DNA of 64,000 nucleotides from Bacteroidales bacterium (GCA_017447265.1 JAFSOA010000010.1:20975-84974); one strand, 5' to 3'; counted from the first letter of the stretch, positions 1 to 10,085 are shown. Numbers and translations: made by a program. Notes: generated by a model not told the origin, from the sequence alone.

Positions 1-2
1 CG

Positions 3-1220
3 CGGCATAAGCTGGGCCGGGTAAGCCTGTACGGGCACTTCGGTTACGACTACGAATATGGGAAGGGTAGCACCTGGCGGGGCTGGCTCGATCCCTATGA
101 GACACCTTTCATGCTGGCCGACTCGATTCCGGGCAATCTTTCGCTGGAACGCTACACGATGGCGTCCGGTGCGGGCCTGTCGCTGGACGACCACTGGTCG
201 CTGGGCCTGGACATGGCCTACGACGTGGCACTGATGGCCAAGCATAAGGACTTGCGCAACAAGAATACGGCCATGAACTTCCGGGTGTCTCCGGGCGTGA
301 ACTGGCAGGGCGGTCAGGTGGGCCTGGGCCTGAACCTGGGTTACGAGCGTTCGACCGAGCGGGTGGAATTCACGCAGATTGCCACCAATGTCGAGCATAT
401 CCTCTTTGACATCTATGGCCTCTGGGTCTGCCATGGCAGTGGCTATGCGAGCGCCGAGAACCGCCGCCTGAAGACGAACAACCGCGTGTTCGGCGGCTTC
501 CAGTTCGACTGGACGCCGGGCCGCCTGGCCCTGCACAACGAACTGCGGACTTCCTGGCTGCAGAGCCGGCAGACCGAAGTGGGCTACAACAACCAGCAGT
601 TCGGCTCGACGCGTTCCTGGACCTGGGAAGACGACCTTTCTTTGGAATTCGGGCCGGCCCATGCGCTGGAAGCGTCGTTCATCTTCTCGTCGATGCAGGG
701 CTTCCGTCCGCTGCAGCGGCAGGAACTCGATCCCGATTCCCGCATCCGCGTCTGGGTCACCTATGGCGACCCGGTGTTCTGTTACTGGCGCCAGTATCAT
801 GTGGAGCGCCTGAATTACCGTTTCGGCACCCGTTGGAAATTGCTGGTGGGGGTGGAGAACTGGGGCATGGAGCACAGCTATACGGAGTATCCGCAGCGTT
901 TCGTGCAGCGTATCAGCACGCTGACGCCCTCGGTGGCCGTGGAGATTCCCGTTGGCCGTTTCACGCTGATTCCCTGGCTGGGTTTCGCGATGGACTACCA
1001 TGCCTACACCGACAACACCAGCTGGCAGCTGACCGAACCCCTGCTCCGGCAGTGGGATTTCTGGGACGGCAACAATTATCTCGGTGCGTTCGACGTGAAA
1101 TGGTCGTCCGCCTCCGGCCGCACCTATATCCGGGCGCACTACGACATCAACGCCTCGACCCGCTACGACAACGATGGCGCCCGCCACACCGCCGCCCTGA
1201 CGGTCGGTTTTGTTTTTTAA
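3..1220 (+). CDS. Outer-membrane beta-barrel protein, 5'-truncated by the window edge
   Basis: The frame is open from the first bases of the window, so the true start lies upstream; 405 residues are visible. The protein is made of alternating amphipathic strands rich in Tyr, Trp, Phe and Gly (GRVSLYGHFGYDYEYGKG near the edge, HYDINASTRYDNDGARH near the end). It ends in a strand finishing with aromatic Phe (ALTVGFVF), the usual C-terminal signal of outer-membrane barrels. It resembles the DUF6850-type barrels of Bacteroidales, which I recall lying beside TonB receptors, but this is from memory and the partner genes are outside the window. No plug domain is visible in this part. The function is unknown. 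No terminator with a T-tract is evident before the next gene. Confidence 0.75.
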   Translation, partial: RHKLGRVSLYGHFGYDYEYGKGSTWRGWLDPYETPFMLADSIPGNLSLERYTMASGAGLSLDDHWSLGLDMAYDVALMAKHKDLRNKNTAMNFRVSPGVNWQGGQVGLGLNLGYERSTERVEFTQIATNVEHILFDIYGLWVCHGSGYASAENRRLKTNNRVFGGFQFDWTPGRLALHNELRTSWLQSRQTEVGYNNQQFGSTRSWTWEDDLSLEFGPAHALEASFIFSSMQGFRPLQRQELDPDSRIRVWVTYGDPVFCYWRQYHVERLNYRFGTRWKLLVGVENWGMEHSYTEYPQRFVQRISTLTPSVAVEIPVGRFTLIPWLGFAMDYHAYTDNTSWQLTEPLLRQWDFWDGNNYLGAFDVKWSSASGRTYIRAHYDINASTRYDNDGARHTAALTVGFVF

Positions 1221-1335
1221 AGGCGTCGCTGCAACGTACGCAGCTGATTGATAGACGATTATATAAACAGCATCCCCTTGAAACCATGGGGTGCATATCA
1301 TATAAAACATTGATTCGTAAATGTTTACATTGCAG

Positions 1336-3303
1336 ATGAAAAAGATAGTCCTGGCTTGCGCACTGCTGTTTTGCGCCGTCAGCGCCTTCGCCGACGAAGG
1401 CATGTGGATGATCAACACCATCGACCGCGTCCTTGAGAAGCGGATGAAGGCCGCCGGCCTCAAACTCGACGCCAAAGTGCTCTACGACGAAGAGCAGGAA
1501 AGTCTTTCCGACGCCGTGGTGGCGCTGGCCTTCGGCTGCACCGGCAGCATGATCTCGAACGACGGCCTGATGATCACCAACCACCATTGCGCCTACAGCG
1601 ACATCCATGCCCTGAGCACCCTGGGCCACAACTACCTGGAGGACGGCTTCTGGGCCATGCGCCGCGACGAGGAGCTTCCGGTCAAGGGGCAGGCCATCTA
1701 TTTCCTCAAGAAGATTTTCGACGTGACCGACGAAGTGACGGCCCTGCGCCAGGAGTTCGATGCGGAGCACAAGCCCATGGCCATGCGGCGCGTGTACAAG
1801 CAGATAGAAGAAAAGTACGCCCAGGTCTACGAAGGGCAGGGCGAACTCATCTGCTCGTCGTACTACAACGGCAACAAATATTACATGGCGCTCTACCAGG
1901 TGTATCGCGACGTGCGGCTCGTGGCGGCCCCCCCGGTGAGCGTCGCGTCGTTCGGCGGCGACACCGACAACTGGGAGTGGCCGCAGCACAAGGGCGATTT
2001 CGCCATCTATCGCATCTATACGGCACCGGACGGTTCGCCGGCGGAATATGCCCCCGAAAACGTGCCCATGCATCCCAGAAAGATCCTGAAGATCACGCAG
2101 GAAGGCCTCAAGGACGGTGATTTCACCATGGTCATTGGTTATCCGGGCCGCACCAACCGCTACGCGTCGTCCTATGCGGTGGAGGAGATCCTGCAGATCC
2201 AGAATCCCATCCAGGCGCAGTTCCGCCTCGACCAGATGAAAATCATCGACAAGTGGATGAACGAGGATGTGGCCCTCCGTCTCAAATATGCCGACCGCTA
2301 TTTCAGCCTGAGCAACGTGCAGGAGATCCGCGAGGGCGAAATCTACTGCTACAACCGTTTCGGCGTGGTCGACGCCAAGCGGACCGAGGAACAGCAGCTG
2401 CAGAAATGGCTGGGCAATTCGGACCTGATCTTCCGCCTGGGCCAGAAATACGAAGACGTGGCGGGCATCAACCAGCAGATCGTCTATTTCCAGGAGACGC
2501 TGGTGCGGGGTACGAACCTGCACCGTTATGCGAATGCGTTGTTCCGGGGCGATACGGTGTTGGCGAACAAGGAGTTGGAGAAGCTGGACATGCGGGTGGA
2601 ACGCGACCTGATGCGCTATGCGCTGGGACAGTTCTTCAAGCATGTGCGTCCGGCGTACTGGGGTGAATACCTGACGGGCCTGCACCAGCGCTTCGGCGGC
2701 GATGTCGACGCTATGCTCAACGAGGTTTTCGATGGACATGTCCACGATGCGCTCACTTCGTGCAAGATCGTGGCGTTCAACGAGAAGCGCGACGAGATCG
2801 AGGCGGGCGTGAGCAAGAATTCGCTGGAAAAGGAGTACAAGAACGCGGTCTACCGGATGAAGCTGGCCCGGAAGCAGCCGATGTATCCGGACGCCAATTC
2901 GACGATGCGCATCACCTACGGCAAAGTGTGCCCGCTCGAGCCGCGTGACGCGGTGTCGCTGGCCTCCCGGACACGGACGGCGGGCGTGCTGGAGAAATAC
3001 AATGCAGATGACTATGAGTTCACGCTGAAGCCGGATTTCCGCGAGTTGCTGCTCCAGCATCCGGACGTTCCGGTCAACTTCCTGACGAACAATGATATCA
3101 CGGGCGGCAATTCGGGTTCGCCGGTGCTCAATGCGAAGGGAGAGCTGGTAGGACTGGCTTTCGACGGCAACAAGGAGTCGCTGGCGGGCGACACGTACTT
3201 CGTCGAATCCATGAACCGCTGCATCTGCGTCGACATCCGCTACGTCCTCTGGCTCCTCCGCGACTACGCCCACATGGACGAACTCCTCACAGAGATCCTT
3301 TGA
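1336..3303 (+). CDS. S46 family dipeptidyl-peptidase, DPP7-like
   Basis: A secreted serine peptidase that removes dipeptides from peptide N-termini in the periplasm of asaccharolytic and gut Bacteroidota. The start at 1336 gives a signal peptide (MKKIVLACALLFCAVSAFA) followed by the DEGMWM motif typical of mature S46 enzymes; an ATG five codons upstream would only add MFTLQ. The chymotrypsin-like triad is visible: His84 in TNHHC, Asp211 in GGDTDNWEWP, and Ser593 in GGNSGSP. The residue 18 positions after the catalytic Ser is Gly (FDGN). In Porphyromonas this position is Gly in DPP7 (hydrophobic P1) and Arg in DPP11 (Asp/Glu P1), so a DPP7-like preference is inferred. At 655 residues it is somewhat shorter than the roughly 710-residue Porphyromonas enzymes. 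It is a single gene followed by a terminator. Confidence 0.93.
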   Translation: MKKIVLACALLFCAVSAFADEGMWMINTIDRVLEKRMKAAGLKLDAKVLYDEEQESLSDAVVALAFGCTGSMISNDGLMITNHHCAYSDIHALSTLGHNYLEDGFWAMRRDEELPVKGQAIYFLKKIFDVTDEVTALRQEFDAEHKPMAMRRVYKQIEEKYAQVYEGQGELICSSYYNGNKYYMALYQVYRDVRLVAAPPVSVASFGGDTDNWEWPQHKGDFAIYRIYTAPDGSPAEYAPENVPMHPRKILKITQEGLKDGDFTMVIGYPGRTNRYASSYAVEEILQIQNPIQAQFRLDQMKIIDKWMNEDVALRLKYADRYFSLSNVQEIREGEIYCYNRFGVVDAKRTEEQQLQKWLGNSDLIFRLGQKYEDVAGINQQIVYFQETLVRGTNLHRYANALFRGDTVLANKELEKLDMRVERDLMRYALGQFFKHVRPAYWGEYLTGLHQRFGGDVDAMLNEVFDGHVHDALTSCKIVAFNEKRDEIEAGVSKNSLEKEYKNAVYRMKLARKQPMYPDANSTMRITYGKVCPLEPRDAVSLASRTRTAGVLEKYNADDYEFTLKPDFRELLLQHPDVPVNFLTNNDITGGNSGSPVLNAKGELVGLAFDGNKESLAGDTYFVESMNRCICVDIRYVLWLLRDYAHMDELLTEIL

Positions 3304-3346
3304 TGTTGTCGTGCAACGTAAGTTGTTGATTTTCATCTAAATAATA

Positions 3347-3382
3347 AAAACAACCTGCTTTTCGCCAAGTAGGTTGTTTTTC
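3347..3382. terminator. Bidirectional rho-independent terminator
   Basis: AACAACCTGCTT (3349-3360) pairs with AAGTAGGTTGTT (3367-3378) with one wobble, around a 6-base loop. A T-run follows on the + strand and an A-run precedes it. It sits between the S46 gene and the convergent flavin-fold gene and can serve both. Confidence 0.8.
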
Positions 3383-3421
3383 GTAATAGGCTGAAAATCA
3401 CGGTGTCTCCTTGCACAGCCA

Positions 3422-3512
3422 CGCTTCGTTTCGCGGCTCTGGTGTCCGTCTTGCTCCCGAAAAAAGGTCGCTTCGCCGGACACCACCCGCCGCTGCGCTC
3501 CGCTTTAGCGAG
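3422..3512 (-). repeat. Dispersed intergenic repeat, copy 1 (inverted relative to 4725-4811)
   Basis: The reverse complement matches 4725-4811 closely: both contain AGCGGAGCGCAGCGGCGGGT and then CCAGAGCCGCG about 40 bases later, with poorly conserved sequence between. The two copies bracket the flavin-fold and comF genes. This copy reaches the last bases of the convergent coding sequence at 3505. Confidence 0.65.
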
Positions 3513-3930
3513 TCCAGTGAAGCTTTTTGCCGAAGCCGAGACGGTTGTCGGTGAACTTGAGACTGTCGAGTTTGATCTGCCAGACCTCACCGCCTTTAAA
3601 GACGGCGTAGGGAAAGCGCTTGAGATAGAGCAGGCGGCAGCGGTCGAAGAGGCCGCCGTCGCACCGGCGCACCGTGCCGGTGAACTGCAGGCCCTGGATC
3701 TTTCCGACCTGTTCGGTCTCGAGGACCACTGAGCCCGCGACCTGCGGATTCTCCAGAAACAGCTGGGCGTGAAGGGTCTTTTCTTCGGAAGTAATAATGA
3801 ATCCTTCTTCCTGAGGATCATACACATAGAAGGCGTTCGCACACCACGGCATACCGCCCGCCTGCGGGACGCACGCCACCGTCAGCACATGGTGCTCCCC
3901 GATGAAATCCAAGATTCGTTGATCGATCAT
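3505..3930 (-). CDS. Pyridoxamine-5'-phosphate-oxidase-fold protein, YhbP/UPF0306-like
   Basis: A 141-residue soluble protein with the split-barrel flavin-binding fold. It begins MIDQRILDFIGEHHVLTVAC, followed by PWCANAFYVYDPQEEGFIITS, the pattern of small PNPOx-like proteins where the first strands form the barrel and bind flavin. The later segment KIQGLQFTGTVRR is also typical. I think it belongs to the YhbP/UPF0306 group, whose function is not established. I chose ATG 3930 over an upstream TTG because a TACTTTTG promoter box ends only six bases before the ATG; the TTG would overlap the box. It is divergent from comF across about 58 bases and transcribed alone. Confidence 0.75.
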   Translation of the reverse strand: MIDQRILDFIGEHHVLTVACVPQAGGMPWCANAFYVYDPQEEGFIITSEEKTLHAQLFLENPQVAGSVVLETEQVGKIQGLQFTGTVRRCDGGLFDRCRLLYLKRFPYAVFKGGEVWQIKLDSLKFTDNRLGFGKKLHWTR

Positions 3931-3936
3931 ACCTTG

Positions 3937-3944
3937 CAAAAGTA
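3937..3944 (-). promoter_or_regulatory. -7 box of the YhbP-like gene
   Basis: TACTTTTG on the minus strand matches Bacteroidales TAnnTTTG. Only six bases separate it from the ATG at 3930, which predicts a nearly leaderless mRNA. No TTTG is seen at the -33 position. Confidence 0.6.
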
Positions 3945-3988
3945 CGCATTTTTCCCTACCTTGCCATCAAATCATCGAGGCGAGAGAT

Positions 3989-4714
3989 ATGTGCGGATAT
4001 TTGATTCAGCAGATAGCATCGGGCATACAGGGGCTGCGGGAGTTGTTCTTTCCGCGGAAGTGTGTGGTGTGCGGGCGTTTTCTGGAGTTGGAGGAGCGGG
4101 ATGTCTGTGACGCATGCATGGAAGGACTGCCGAAGACGTACCAGTGGGACATCGTGCAGAATGCGGCGTTCGAGCGGCTGGCGCGGCGCTTCGAGGTGCA
4201 GGATGCAGCTTCGCTGATGTTCTTCGGCACGGAGAGCGACTATCGGCACATCCTCTACGGCATCAAGTACGGCAACCGCCGGGAACTGGCCGTGCGTATG
4301 GGTATGTTGTTGGGAGAAGAGCTGGCAGGCAGCCGGATGTTCAAAGGCTGTCAGGCCGTGGTGCCGGTGCCGCTGCATCCGCTGCGGCGCTGGAAGCGCG
4401 GCTACAACCAGGCGGAATTGATTGCGCGCGGCGTGGCGCAGGCGATGGGTCTGCCCGTTGAGGCGAAGCTGCTGCGCCGACGTCGTAACACGAAGACCCA
4501 GACGAAGTTACAGGGCGCCGCCAAGACAAAGAACGTGCAGGGCGCTTTCGCGGTTGACGAACGCCATGCCGCCGCCCTGCAGCAGCAAAACATCCGCCAT
4601 CTCCTGCTCATCGACGATACCCTGACGACAGGCTCGACCCTGGCCGCCTGCGCCGCTCCGCTCCTCCACGCCGGCTTTCAGGTCAGTTGTACGACCCTCG
4701 CTTTTGTCGGCTAA
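3989..4714 (+). CDS. comF: ComF family amidophosphoribosyltransferase-like protein
   Basis: A 241-residue ComF/GntX homologue, linked in other bacteria to DNA uptake; its biochemical substrate is unclear. The N-terminus has a zinc-knuckle-like set of cysteines (CVVCGRF, then CDACMEGLP). The central part has the ComF signature VPLHPLRRWKRGYNQAELIARGVA. The C-terminus has the PRPP-binding loop LLLIDDTLTTGSTLAACA of type I phosphoribosyltransferases. A run of basic residues (LLRRRRNTKTQTKLQ) precedes that loop, as is usual in the family. It is transcribed alone and divergently from the upstream gene. A weak promoter-like TACCTTGC lies at 3957-3964. The copy-2 intergenic repeat follows the stop codon. 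Confidence 0.9.
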   Translation: MCGYLIQQIASGIQGLRELFFPRKCVVCGRFLELEERDVCDACMEGLPKTYQWDIVQNAAFERLARRFEVQDAASLMFFGTESDYRHILYGIKYGNRRELAVRMGMLLGEELAGSRMFKGCQAVVPVPLHPLRRWKRGYNQAELIARGVAQAMGLPVEAKLLRRRRNTKTQTKLQGAAKTKNVQGAFAVDERHAAALQQQNIRHLLLIDDTLTTGSTLAACAAPLLHAGFQVSCTTLAFVG

Positions 4715-4724
4715 TAACGATGAT

Positions 4725-4811
4725 GCTAGCGGAGCGCAGCGGCGGGTGGTTTTAGGAGCCGCGAGCATTTTTCGCGAGCGGGACGAAAACCAGAGCCGCG
4801 GAGCGGAGCGA
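4725..4811 (+). repeat. Dispersed intergenic repeat, copy 2
   Basis: Inverted partner of 3422-3512. It lies in the 246-base gap between comF and cdaA. It contains nested short palindromes (CGCGAGCATTTTTCGCG) and the shared ends AGCGGAGCGCAGCGGCGGGT and CCAGAGCCGCG. A second palindromic stretch, TTCATCCATGAA, lies just beyond it at about 4820-4831. Confidence 0.65.
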
Positions 4812-4945
4812 TTCGTGTTTCATCCATGAATACCCCCGTTTTTATGGATATAATGCTCAACGCGATCAGTTCGTCCATAAAAACAGCCGCTTTTCATGGA
4901 CGAAATGCATGGCATAGCAAATAGCGTTTTATCAATTATTTTTGT

Positions 4946-4953
4946 TATCTTTG
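4946..4953 (+). promoter_or_regulatory. -7 box of cdaA
   Basis: TATCTTTG matches TAnnTTTG exactly and ends seven bases before the cdaA ATG, so the transcript should start at or within a few bases of the start codon. Confidence 0.7.
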
Positions 4954-4960
4954 TTCGAAT

Positions 4961-5746
4961 ATGTTCGATTTCATAGATATATCGTGGATTGACGTGATCG
5001 ACGTGCTGATGGTCGGGTTGCTGATCTATTGGCTGATCCGGGTCGTGCGCGGCACGTCGGCCGTCAATATATTCCTGGGTATCCTGCTGCTCTATGTAAT
5101 CTGGATCGCCTCCCGCGCCCTGGGCATGAAACTCCTCTCCTTTATCCTCGGACAGGTGCTCGGCGTGGGCGTGGTGGCCCTGCTGGTAATCTTCCAGCCC
5201 GAGATCCGCCGCTTCCTCCTCCGCATCAGCTCCAGCACCTCCCAGGCTGCCTATAAAGGCCTCTTCAGCAAACTGTTCCGCCAGACCGCCCGCTCGGGCG
5301 GCATGCGGCCCGCCGAGCTGGAGGAGCTCACCGCCGCCTGCAGCCGGATGGCCGACACGAAGACCGGTGCCCTGATCGCCCTCCGGCACAATTCCGGCCT
5401 CGGTGAGATCATCGACACCGGCGATGAAATCGACGCCCGCATCAGCCGGCGCCTCATCGAGAACATCTTCTTCAAGAACTCCCCGCTGCACGACGGCGCC
5501 ATGATCCTGTCGGAAAACCGCATCCTCGCGGCCCGCTGCACCCTGCCCATCACACAGCGGCAGGATATCCCCGCGCACTATGGCATGCGCCACCGCGCCG
5601 CCATCGGACTCTCCGAGGCCTGCGACGCCTCGGTCATCGTCGTGTCCGAAGAGACCGGCCACATCTCCTTCGTGCAGGAAGGCCAGATCAAGACCCTGGG
5701 CAGCATTACAGAGCTGCGCCTGGCCATCGAACAATCGTACAAATAA
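4961..5746 (+). CDS. cdaA: Membrane diadenylate cyclase CdaA (c-di-AMP synthase)
   Basis: Makes cyclic di-AMP from two ATP molecules at the inner membrane; c-di-AMP controls potassium and osmolyte balance and cell-wall homeostasis. The 261-residue protein begins with three predicted membrane segments (about residues 9-29, 33-55 and 58-77), followed by a cytosolic DAC domain. The catalytic motifs are both visible: DGA at 178-180 (SPLHDGAMI) and RHR at 210-212 (YGMRHRAAIG). The length and order match CdaA rather than DisA, and no DNA-binding helix-hairpin-helix is present. It is followed after 15 bases by mutS2, so the two are probably cotranscribed. The -7 box is close enough to the ATG to suggest a leaderless message. 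Confidence 0.95.
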   Translation: MFDFIDISWIDVIDVLMVGLLIYWLIRVVRGTSAVNIFLGILLLYVIWIASRALGMKLLSFILGQVLGVGVVALLVIFQPEIRRFLLRISSSTSQAAYKGLFSKLFRQTARSGGMRPAELEELTAACSRMADTKTGALIALRHNSGLGEIIDTGDEIDARISRRLIENIFFKNSPLHDGAMILSENRILAARCTLPITQRQDIPAHYGMRHRAAIGLSEACDASVIVVSEETGHISFVQEGQIKTLGSITELRLAIEQSYK

Positions 5747-5761
5747 ACCCGCCTCCCGCCC

Positions 5762-8296
5762 ATGGTACTCGAGCAGAAAATCGGATTCAATAAGGTGCGG
5801 GAGAAGATAGCCGCCAAGTGCGTCACCCAGTACGCCCAGCGGAAAGTCGCCGCCGAGCAGATCTCGCACGACCCGGAGGAAATCCTGTTCCGACTGGGCC
5901 TGACCGACGAGATGCGCCTCATCTGCCTCTTTGAAGACAGCTTCCCGGCTGGCGGCTACCTCGACACCAAAGAGTTTCTGCTGCCCCTGCAGGCAGAAAA
6001 CACCAGCATCGACCTGCCCTCGCTCCGCGCCCTGCGCACCAGCCTCGACACGCTGCGCCGCATCCTGGCCTTTTTCCGCGAGTGCAAGGACGATCTGTAC
6101 CCCATGCTCCGGCAGATTTCCGCATCGGTCAGCTATGACCCGGAAATCAGCCGCCGCATCGATACCATCCTGGACCGCAGCGGCGAAGTGCGGGATACGG
6201 CTTCCCCTGAGCTCGCCGAGATCCGCCGCAGCCTCCGCGCCAAAGAAGGACAGGTTTCCCGCCGCATCAATGCCATTCTGGGCAGCGCCAAAAGCGAAGG
6301 TCTGGTCGACGCCGACGCCGAAGTGGTGGTGCGCGACGGCCGCGTGCTGATTCCCGTGGCGGCCGGCAGCAAGAAGAAACTGCCCGGCATCGTCTACGAC
6401 GAGTCGGCCAGCGGCAAGACTGCCTTCGTGGAGCCCATCGAGATCATCGAACTGGGCAACCAGATCCGGGAACTGCAGTTCGACGAACAGCGTGAAATCG
6501 CCCGTATCCTGCAGCTTTTCACCGAATTTCTCCGACCTTACCTCGGCGGCCTGATCGCCGCATCCGAATACATCGGCGAGATCGACTTCATCCGCTCCAA
6601 AGCGCTGGTGGCCCTCGACATGATCGCCGGCATGCCCATCCTCTCGACCAACGGCGAGCTCAACCTGCGCCGTGCCCGCCATCCGCTGCTGGAGGCTTCG
6701 CTCCGCCGCGAGAAGAAGGAGATCGTGCCGCTGACCCTGTCGTTGAGCCGCGAGAAGCACATCCTGCTGATCTCGGGTCCGAACGCCGGCGGCAAGTCGG
6801 TGTGCCTCAAGACCGTGGGCCTGCTGCAGTATATGTTCCAGTGGGGCATGCTCATCCCGACTTCGGAGGTCAGCGAGATGCTGATCTTCGACAGCATCTT
6901 CATCGACATCGGCGACGACCAGTCGCTTGAGAACGACCTGAGCACCTACAGTTCGCACCTGCAGAACATGCGGGAGATCCTGACCCATGCCACCGAACAT
7001 TCGCTCGTGCTCATCGACGAGTTCGGCAGCGGCACCGAGCCCGCCGCAGGCGGCGCGATCGCCGAGGCCGTGCTGGCCCGCCTCGACGCCCTGGGTGCCT
7101 ACGGCGTGATCACGACCCACTACACCAACCTCAAGCTTTACGCCGACAAGAGCTCCGGCGTGGTCAACGGCGCCATGCTCTTCGACGGGGCGGCCATCAA
7201 GCCCCTGTTCCAGCTGCAGCAGGGCATGCCCGGCAACTCCTTCGCCTTCGAGCTGGCCCGGAAGATGGGCCTGCCCGCCGACGTGGTGAAGGATGCGGAA
7301 GAACGTGCCGGCAGCGAATTCGTCAACATTGAGCGCAACCTGCGCCAGATTGCGCGCAGCCGTCGCGTGCTCGACGAGAAACTGGCCCGCATCAAGAGCA
7401 CCGACAAGACCCTCGAAAGCCTGACCGACAAATACCAGAAAGAACTCGAAGAAGTCAAGGCGCTCAAGAAGCGCATGCTCGACGAGGCCCGCGCCGAAGC
7501 CGCCGAGATCGTGACGGAGGCCAACAAACAGGTGGAACGCACCATCCGCGAAATCCGCGAGGCACAGGCCGAGCGCGACAGGACGCGCCAGGCCCGCGCC
7601 CAGCTCTCGCAGTTCAAGGAGGCGCTGCAGCAGGAGAATCCCAGCGAGAACGATGCTGCGATCGAGCGCAAGATGCAGAAGATCTCGGAGCGGAAGGAGC
7701 GGGAGCGTGTCCGGAAGGAACGTCGCGGGGAGGTTTCCAAAGCGCCATCAGGCGCTGGCGGAGACCAGGCGGGAGAGCCTCGTGAAACAGCGGGTCGGAG
7801 CGGCGGGACGGGCAGCGCCCCAGAATTGAAAGTGGGCGATAAAGTGCGCCTCAAAGACAACAACATGGTGGGCGAAGTGGTGCAGGTCGCCGCCAAATAT
7901 ATTTCCGTGTCGGTGGGCAGCATCATCTCGAAAATTGCCCCCGGCAAAGTCGAAAGAATCTCCAACCAGCAATACAAAGAGCAGACCCGCAGCACTTTCC
8001 GGCCGGTCATCCACTACGACAGCGAATCGATCAGCCGGCGCAAGCTCGAGTTCAAGCCTACGATCGACATCCGCGGCCAGCGCCTGGCCGACGCCCTCGA
8101 CATCGTCATGCACTTCATCGACGACGCCACGATGGTGGGGGTGGGGCAGGTGAAGATCCTGCACGGCAAGGGCAACGGCGTGCTGCGCGAGGAAATCCGC
8201 AAGTACCTCAAGACCGTCCCTTCCGTGGCTTCGTTCCGCGACGAGGCCGTACAGCAGGGCGGTGCCGGCATCACCGTGGTGGAAATGGACCTGTAA
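5762..8296 (+). CDS. mutS2: MutS2 family ATPase/endonuclease with Smr domain
   Basis: MutS2 homologues act on DNA branched structures to suppress recombination, and in some Firmicutes on collided ribosomes; they do not take part in mismatch repair. The 844-residue protein lacks the mismatch-recognition domain of MutS. It has core and clamp regions, then an ABC-type ATPase with Walker A GPNAGGKSV at about 339-347 and Walker B HSLVLIDEFGSGTEP. A long charged coiled-coil/linker follows (about residues 520-670), with a low-complexity Gly/Ala/Glu stretch. The C-terminus is an Smr nuclease domain (IDIRGQRLADALD, then KILHGKGNGVLREEIRKYL). It lies between cdaA and a small lipoprotein gene that begins four bases after its stop, consistent with one operon. 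Confidence 0.95.
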   Translation: MVLEQKIGFNKVREKIAAKCVTQYAQRKVAAEQISHDPEEILFRLGLTDEMRLICLFEDSFPAGGYLDTKEFLLPLQAENTSIDLPSLRALRTSLDTLRRILAFFRECKDDLYPMLRQISASVSYDPEISRRIDTILDRSGEVRDTASPELAEIRRSLRAKEGQVSRRINAILGSAKSEGLVDADAEVVVRDGRVLIPVAAGSKKKLPGIVYDESASGKTAFVEPIEIIELGNQIRELQFDEQREIARILQLFTEFLRPYLGGLIAASEYIGEIDFIRSKALVALDMIAGMPILSTNGELNLRRARHPLLEASLRREKKEIVPLTLSLSREKHILLISGPNAGGKSVCLKTVGLLQYMFQWGMLIPTSEVSEMLIFDSIFIDIGDDQSLENDLSTYSSHLQNMREILTHATEHSLVLIDEFGSGTEPAAGGAIAEAVLARLDALGAYGVITTHYTNLKLYADKSSGVVNGAMLFDGAAIKPLFQLQQGMPGNSFAFELARKMGLPADVVKDAEERAGSEFVNIERNLRQIARSRRVLDEKLARIKSTDKTLESLTDKYQKELEEVKALKKRMLDEARAEAAEIVTEANKQVERTIREIREAQAERDRTRQARAQLSQFKEALQQENPSENDAAIERKMQKISERKERERVRKERRGEVSKAPSGAGGDQAGEPRETAGRSGGTGSAPELKVGDKVRLKDNNMVGEVVQVAAKYISVSVGSIISKIAPGKVERISNQQYKEQTRSTFRPVIHYDSESISRRKLEFKPTIDIRGQRLADALDIVMHFIDDATMVGVGQVKILHGKGNGVLREEIRKYLKTVPSVASFRDEAVQQGGAGITVVEMDL

Positions 8297-8651
8297 ACCG
8301 ATGAAAAAGACCCTGATCCTTCTTGCCTGCTGCCTCCTGGCCCTCGGCGCCTGCCAACGCCCGGAGAAGCGTGTCCGGGCCGTTGCCGAATCGTTTCTGC
8401 ACGCGTATTACACGGCTGACTACGCCGCCGCGGCCGCACAGTGCACGCCGCGCCTGGCCGCGCTGGTGTCGCAGGGCGCCGAAGACCCGTCCGTCGTGCC
8501 CGACGACCTGGCGCAAAAAATGAAAGAGGCCCTGTCGGAGACCTCTTTCCAAATCATTTCCGTCGAGCTCGACGAAGACGCTGCTTCCGCCCGCGTCCGC
8601 TATGACCTCAGCGTACCGGATGCCGGCAGGCCGGTGCCGATGACGCTGGTG

Positions 8652-9893
<1,242 letters not shown>

Positions 9894-9958
9894 GATTTTA
9901 GCCTTTTTTTAGGGTGGTTGGCAAGCAGTACAAATCCATCCACCGGGTTAAGTGGCTG
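9894..9958 (-). promoter_or_regulatory. metK 5' leader with competing hairpins, possible riboregulator
   Basis: In the mRNA sense, CCAC and GTGG can form a hairpin around TTAACCCG. The same GTGG also lies inside GGTGGATGG, which pairs with CCAACCACC further down (8 of 9 pairs). The two helices exclude each other or form a pseudoknot. An A-rich tract follows before the ATG. SAM-sensing leaders are common in front of metK, but this does not match SAM-I, and a match to SAM-II is not convincing by eye. Confidence 0.3.
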
Positions 9959-9989
9959 CAAAGGTAGAAAAAATATGAGCAAGTCAAAA
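9959..9989 (-). promoter_or_regulatory. metK promoter
   Basis: TACCTTTG (9959-9966, minus strand) with TTTTG at 9985-9989, 18 bases apart, fits the Bacteroidales -7/-33 pattern. Confidence 0.75.
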
Positions 9990-10030
9990 CCGTTTGTTGA
10001 TAACTTCCTGAAAATTCTCATGAAATCAAG

Positions 10031-10061
10031 TTTGTAATAATGCGGGGAATTGTTATTTTTG
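10031..10061 (+). promoter_or_regulatory. Promoter of the nuclease/TonB locus
   Basis: TTTG at 10031-10034 and TATTTTTG at 10054-10061 with 19-base spacing are a full Bacteroidales -33/-7 pair. The predicted start is about 20 bases before the nuclease ATG. No promoter-like box is seen in front of the next two genes, so this one may drive all three. Confidence 0.8.
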
Positions 10062-10085
10062 CGCCGTCGTTTCAAGCCTGCAAAC

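Noticed and set aside
1147-3336. Very long open frame antisense to the S46 peptidase
   Set aside because: It is the shadow of a GC-rich gene with a full catalytic triad on the other strand; the antisense product is low-complexity His/Val/Arg-rich and has no recognisable domain. The same applies to antisense frames over mutS2, the Oar-like receptor, the protease, both LRR genes and the SusC-like gene.
9894-9958. SAM-I or SAM-II riboswitch call for the metK leader
   Set aside because: The leader is too short for SAM-I, and the conserved SAM-II loop and 3' strand cannot be matched well by eye; kept only as an unclassified leader.
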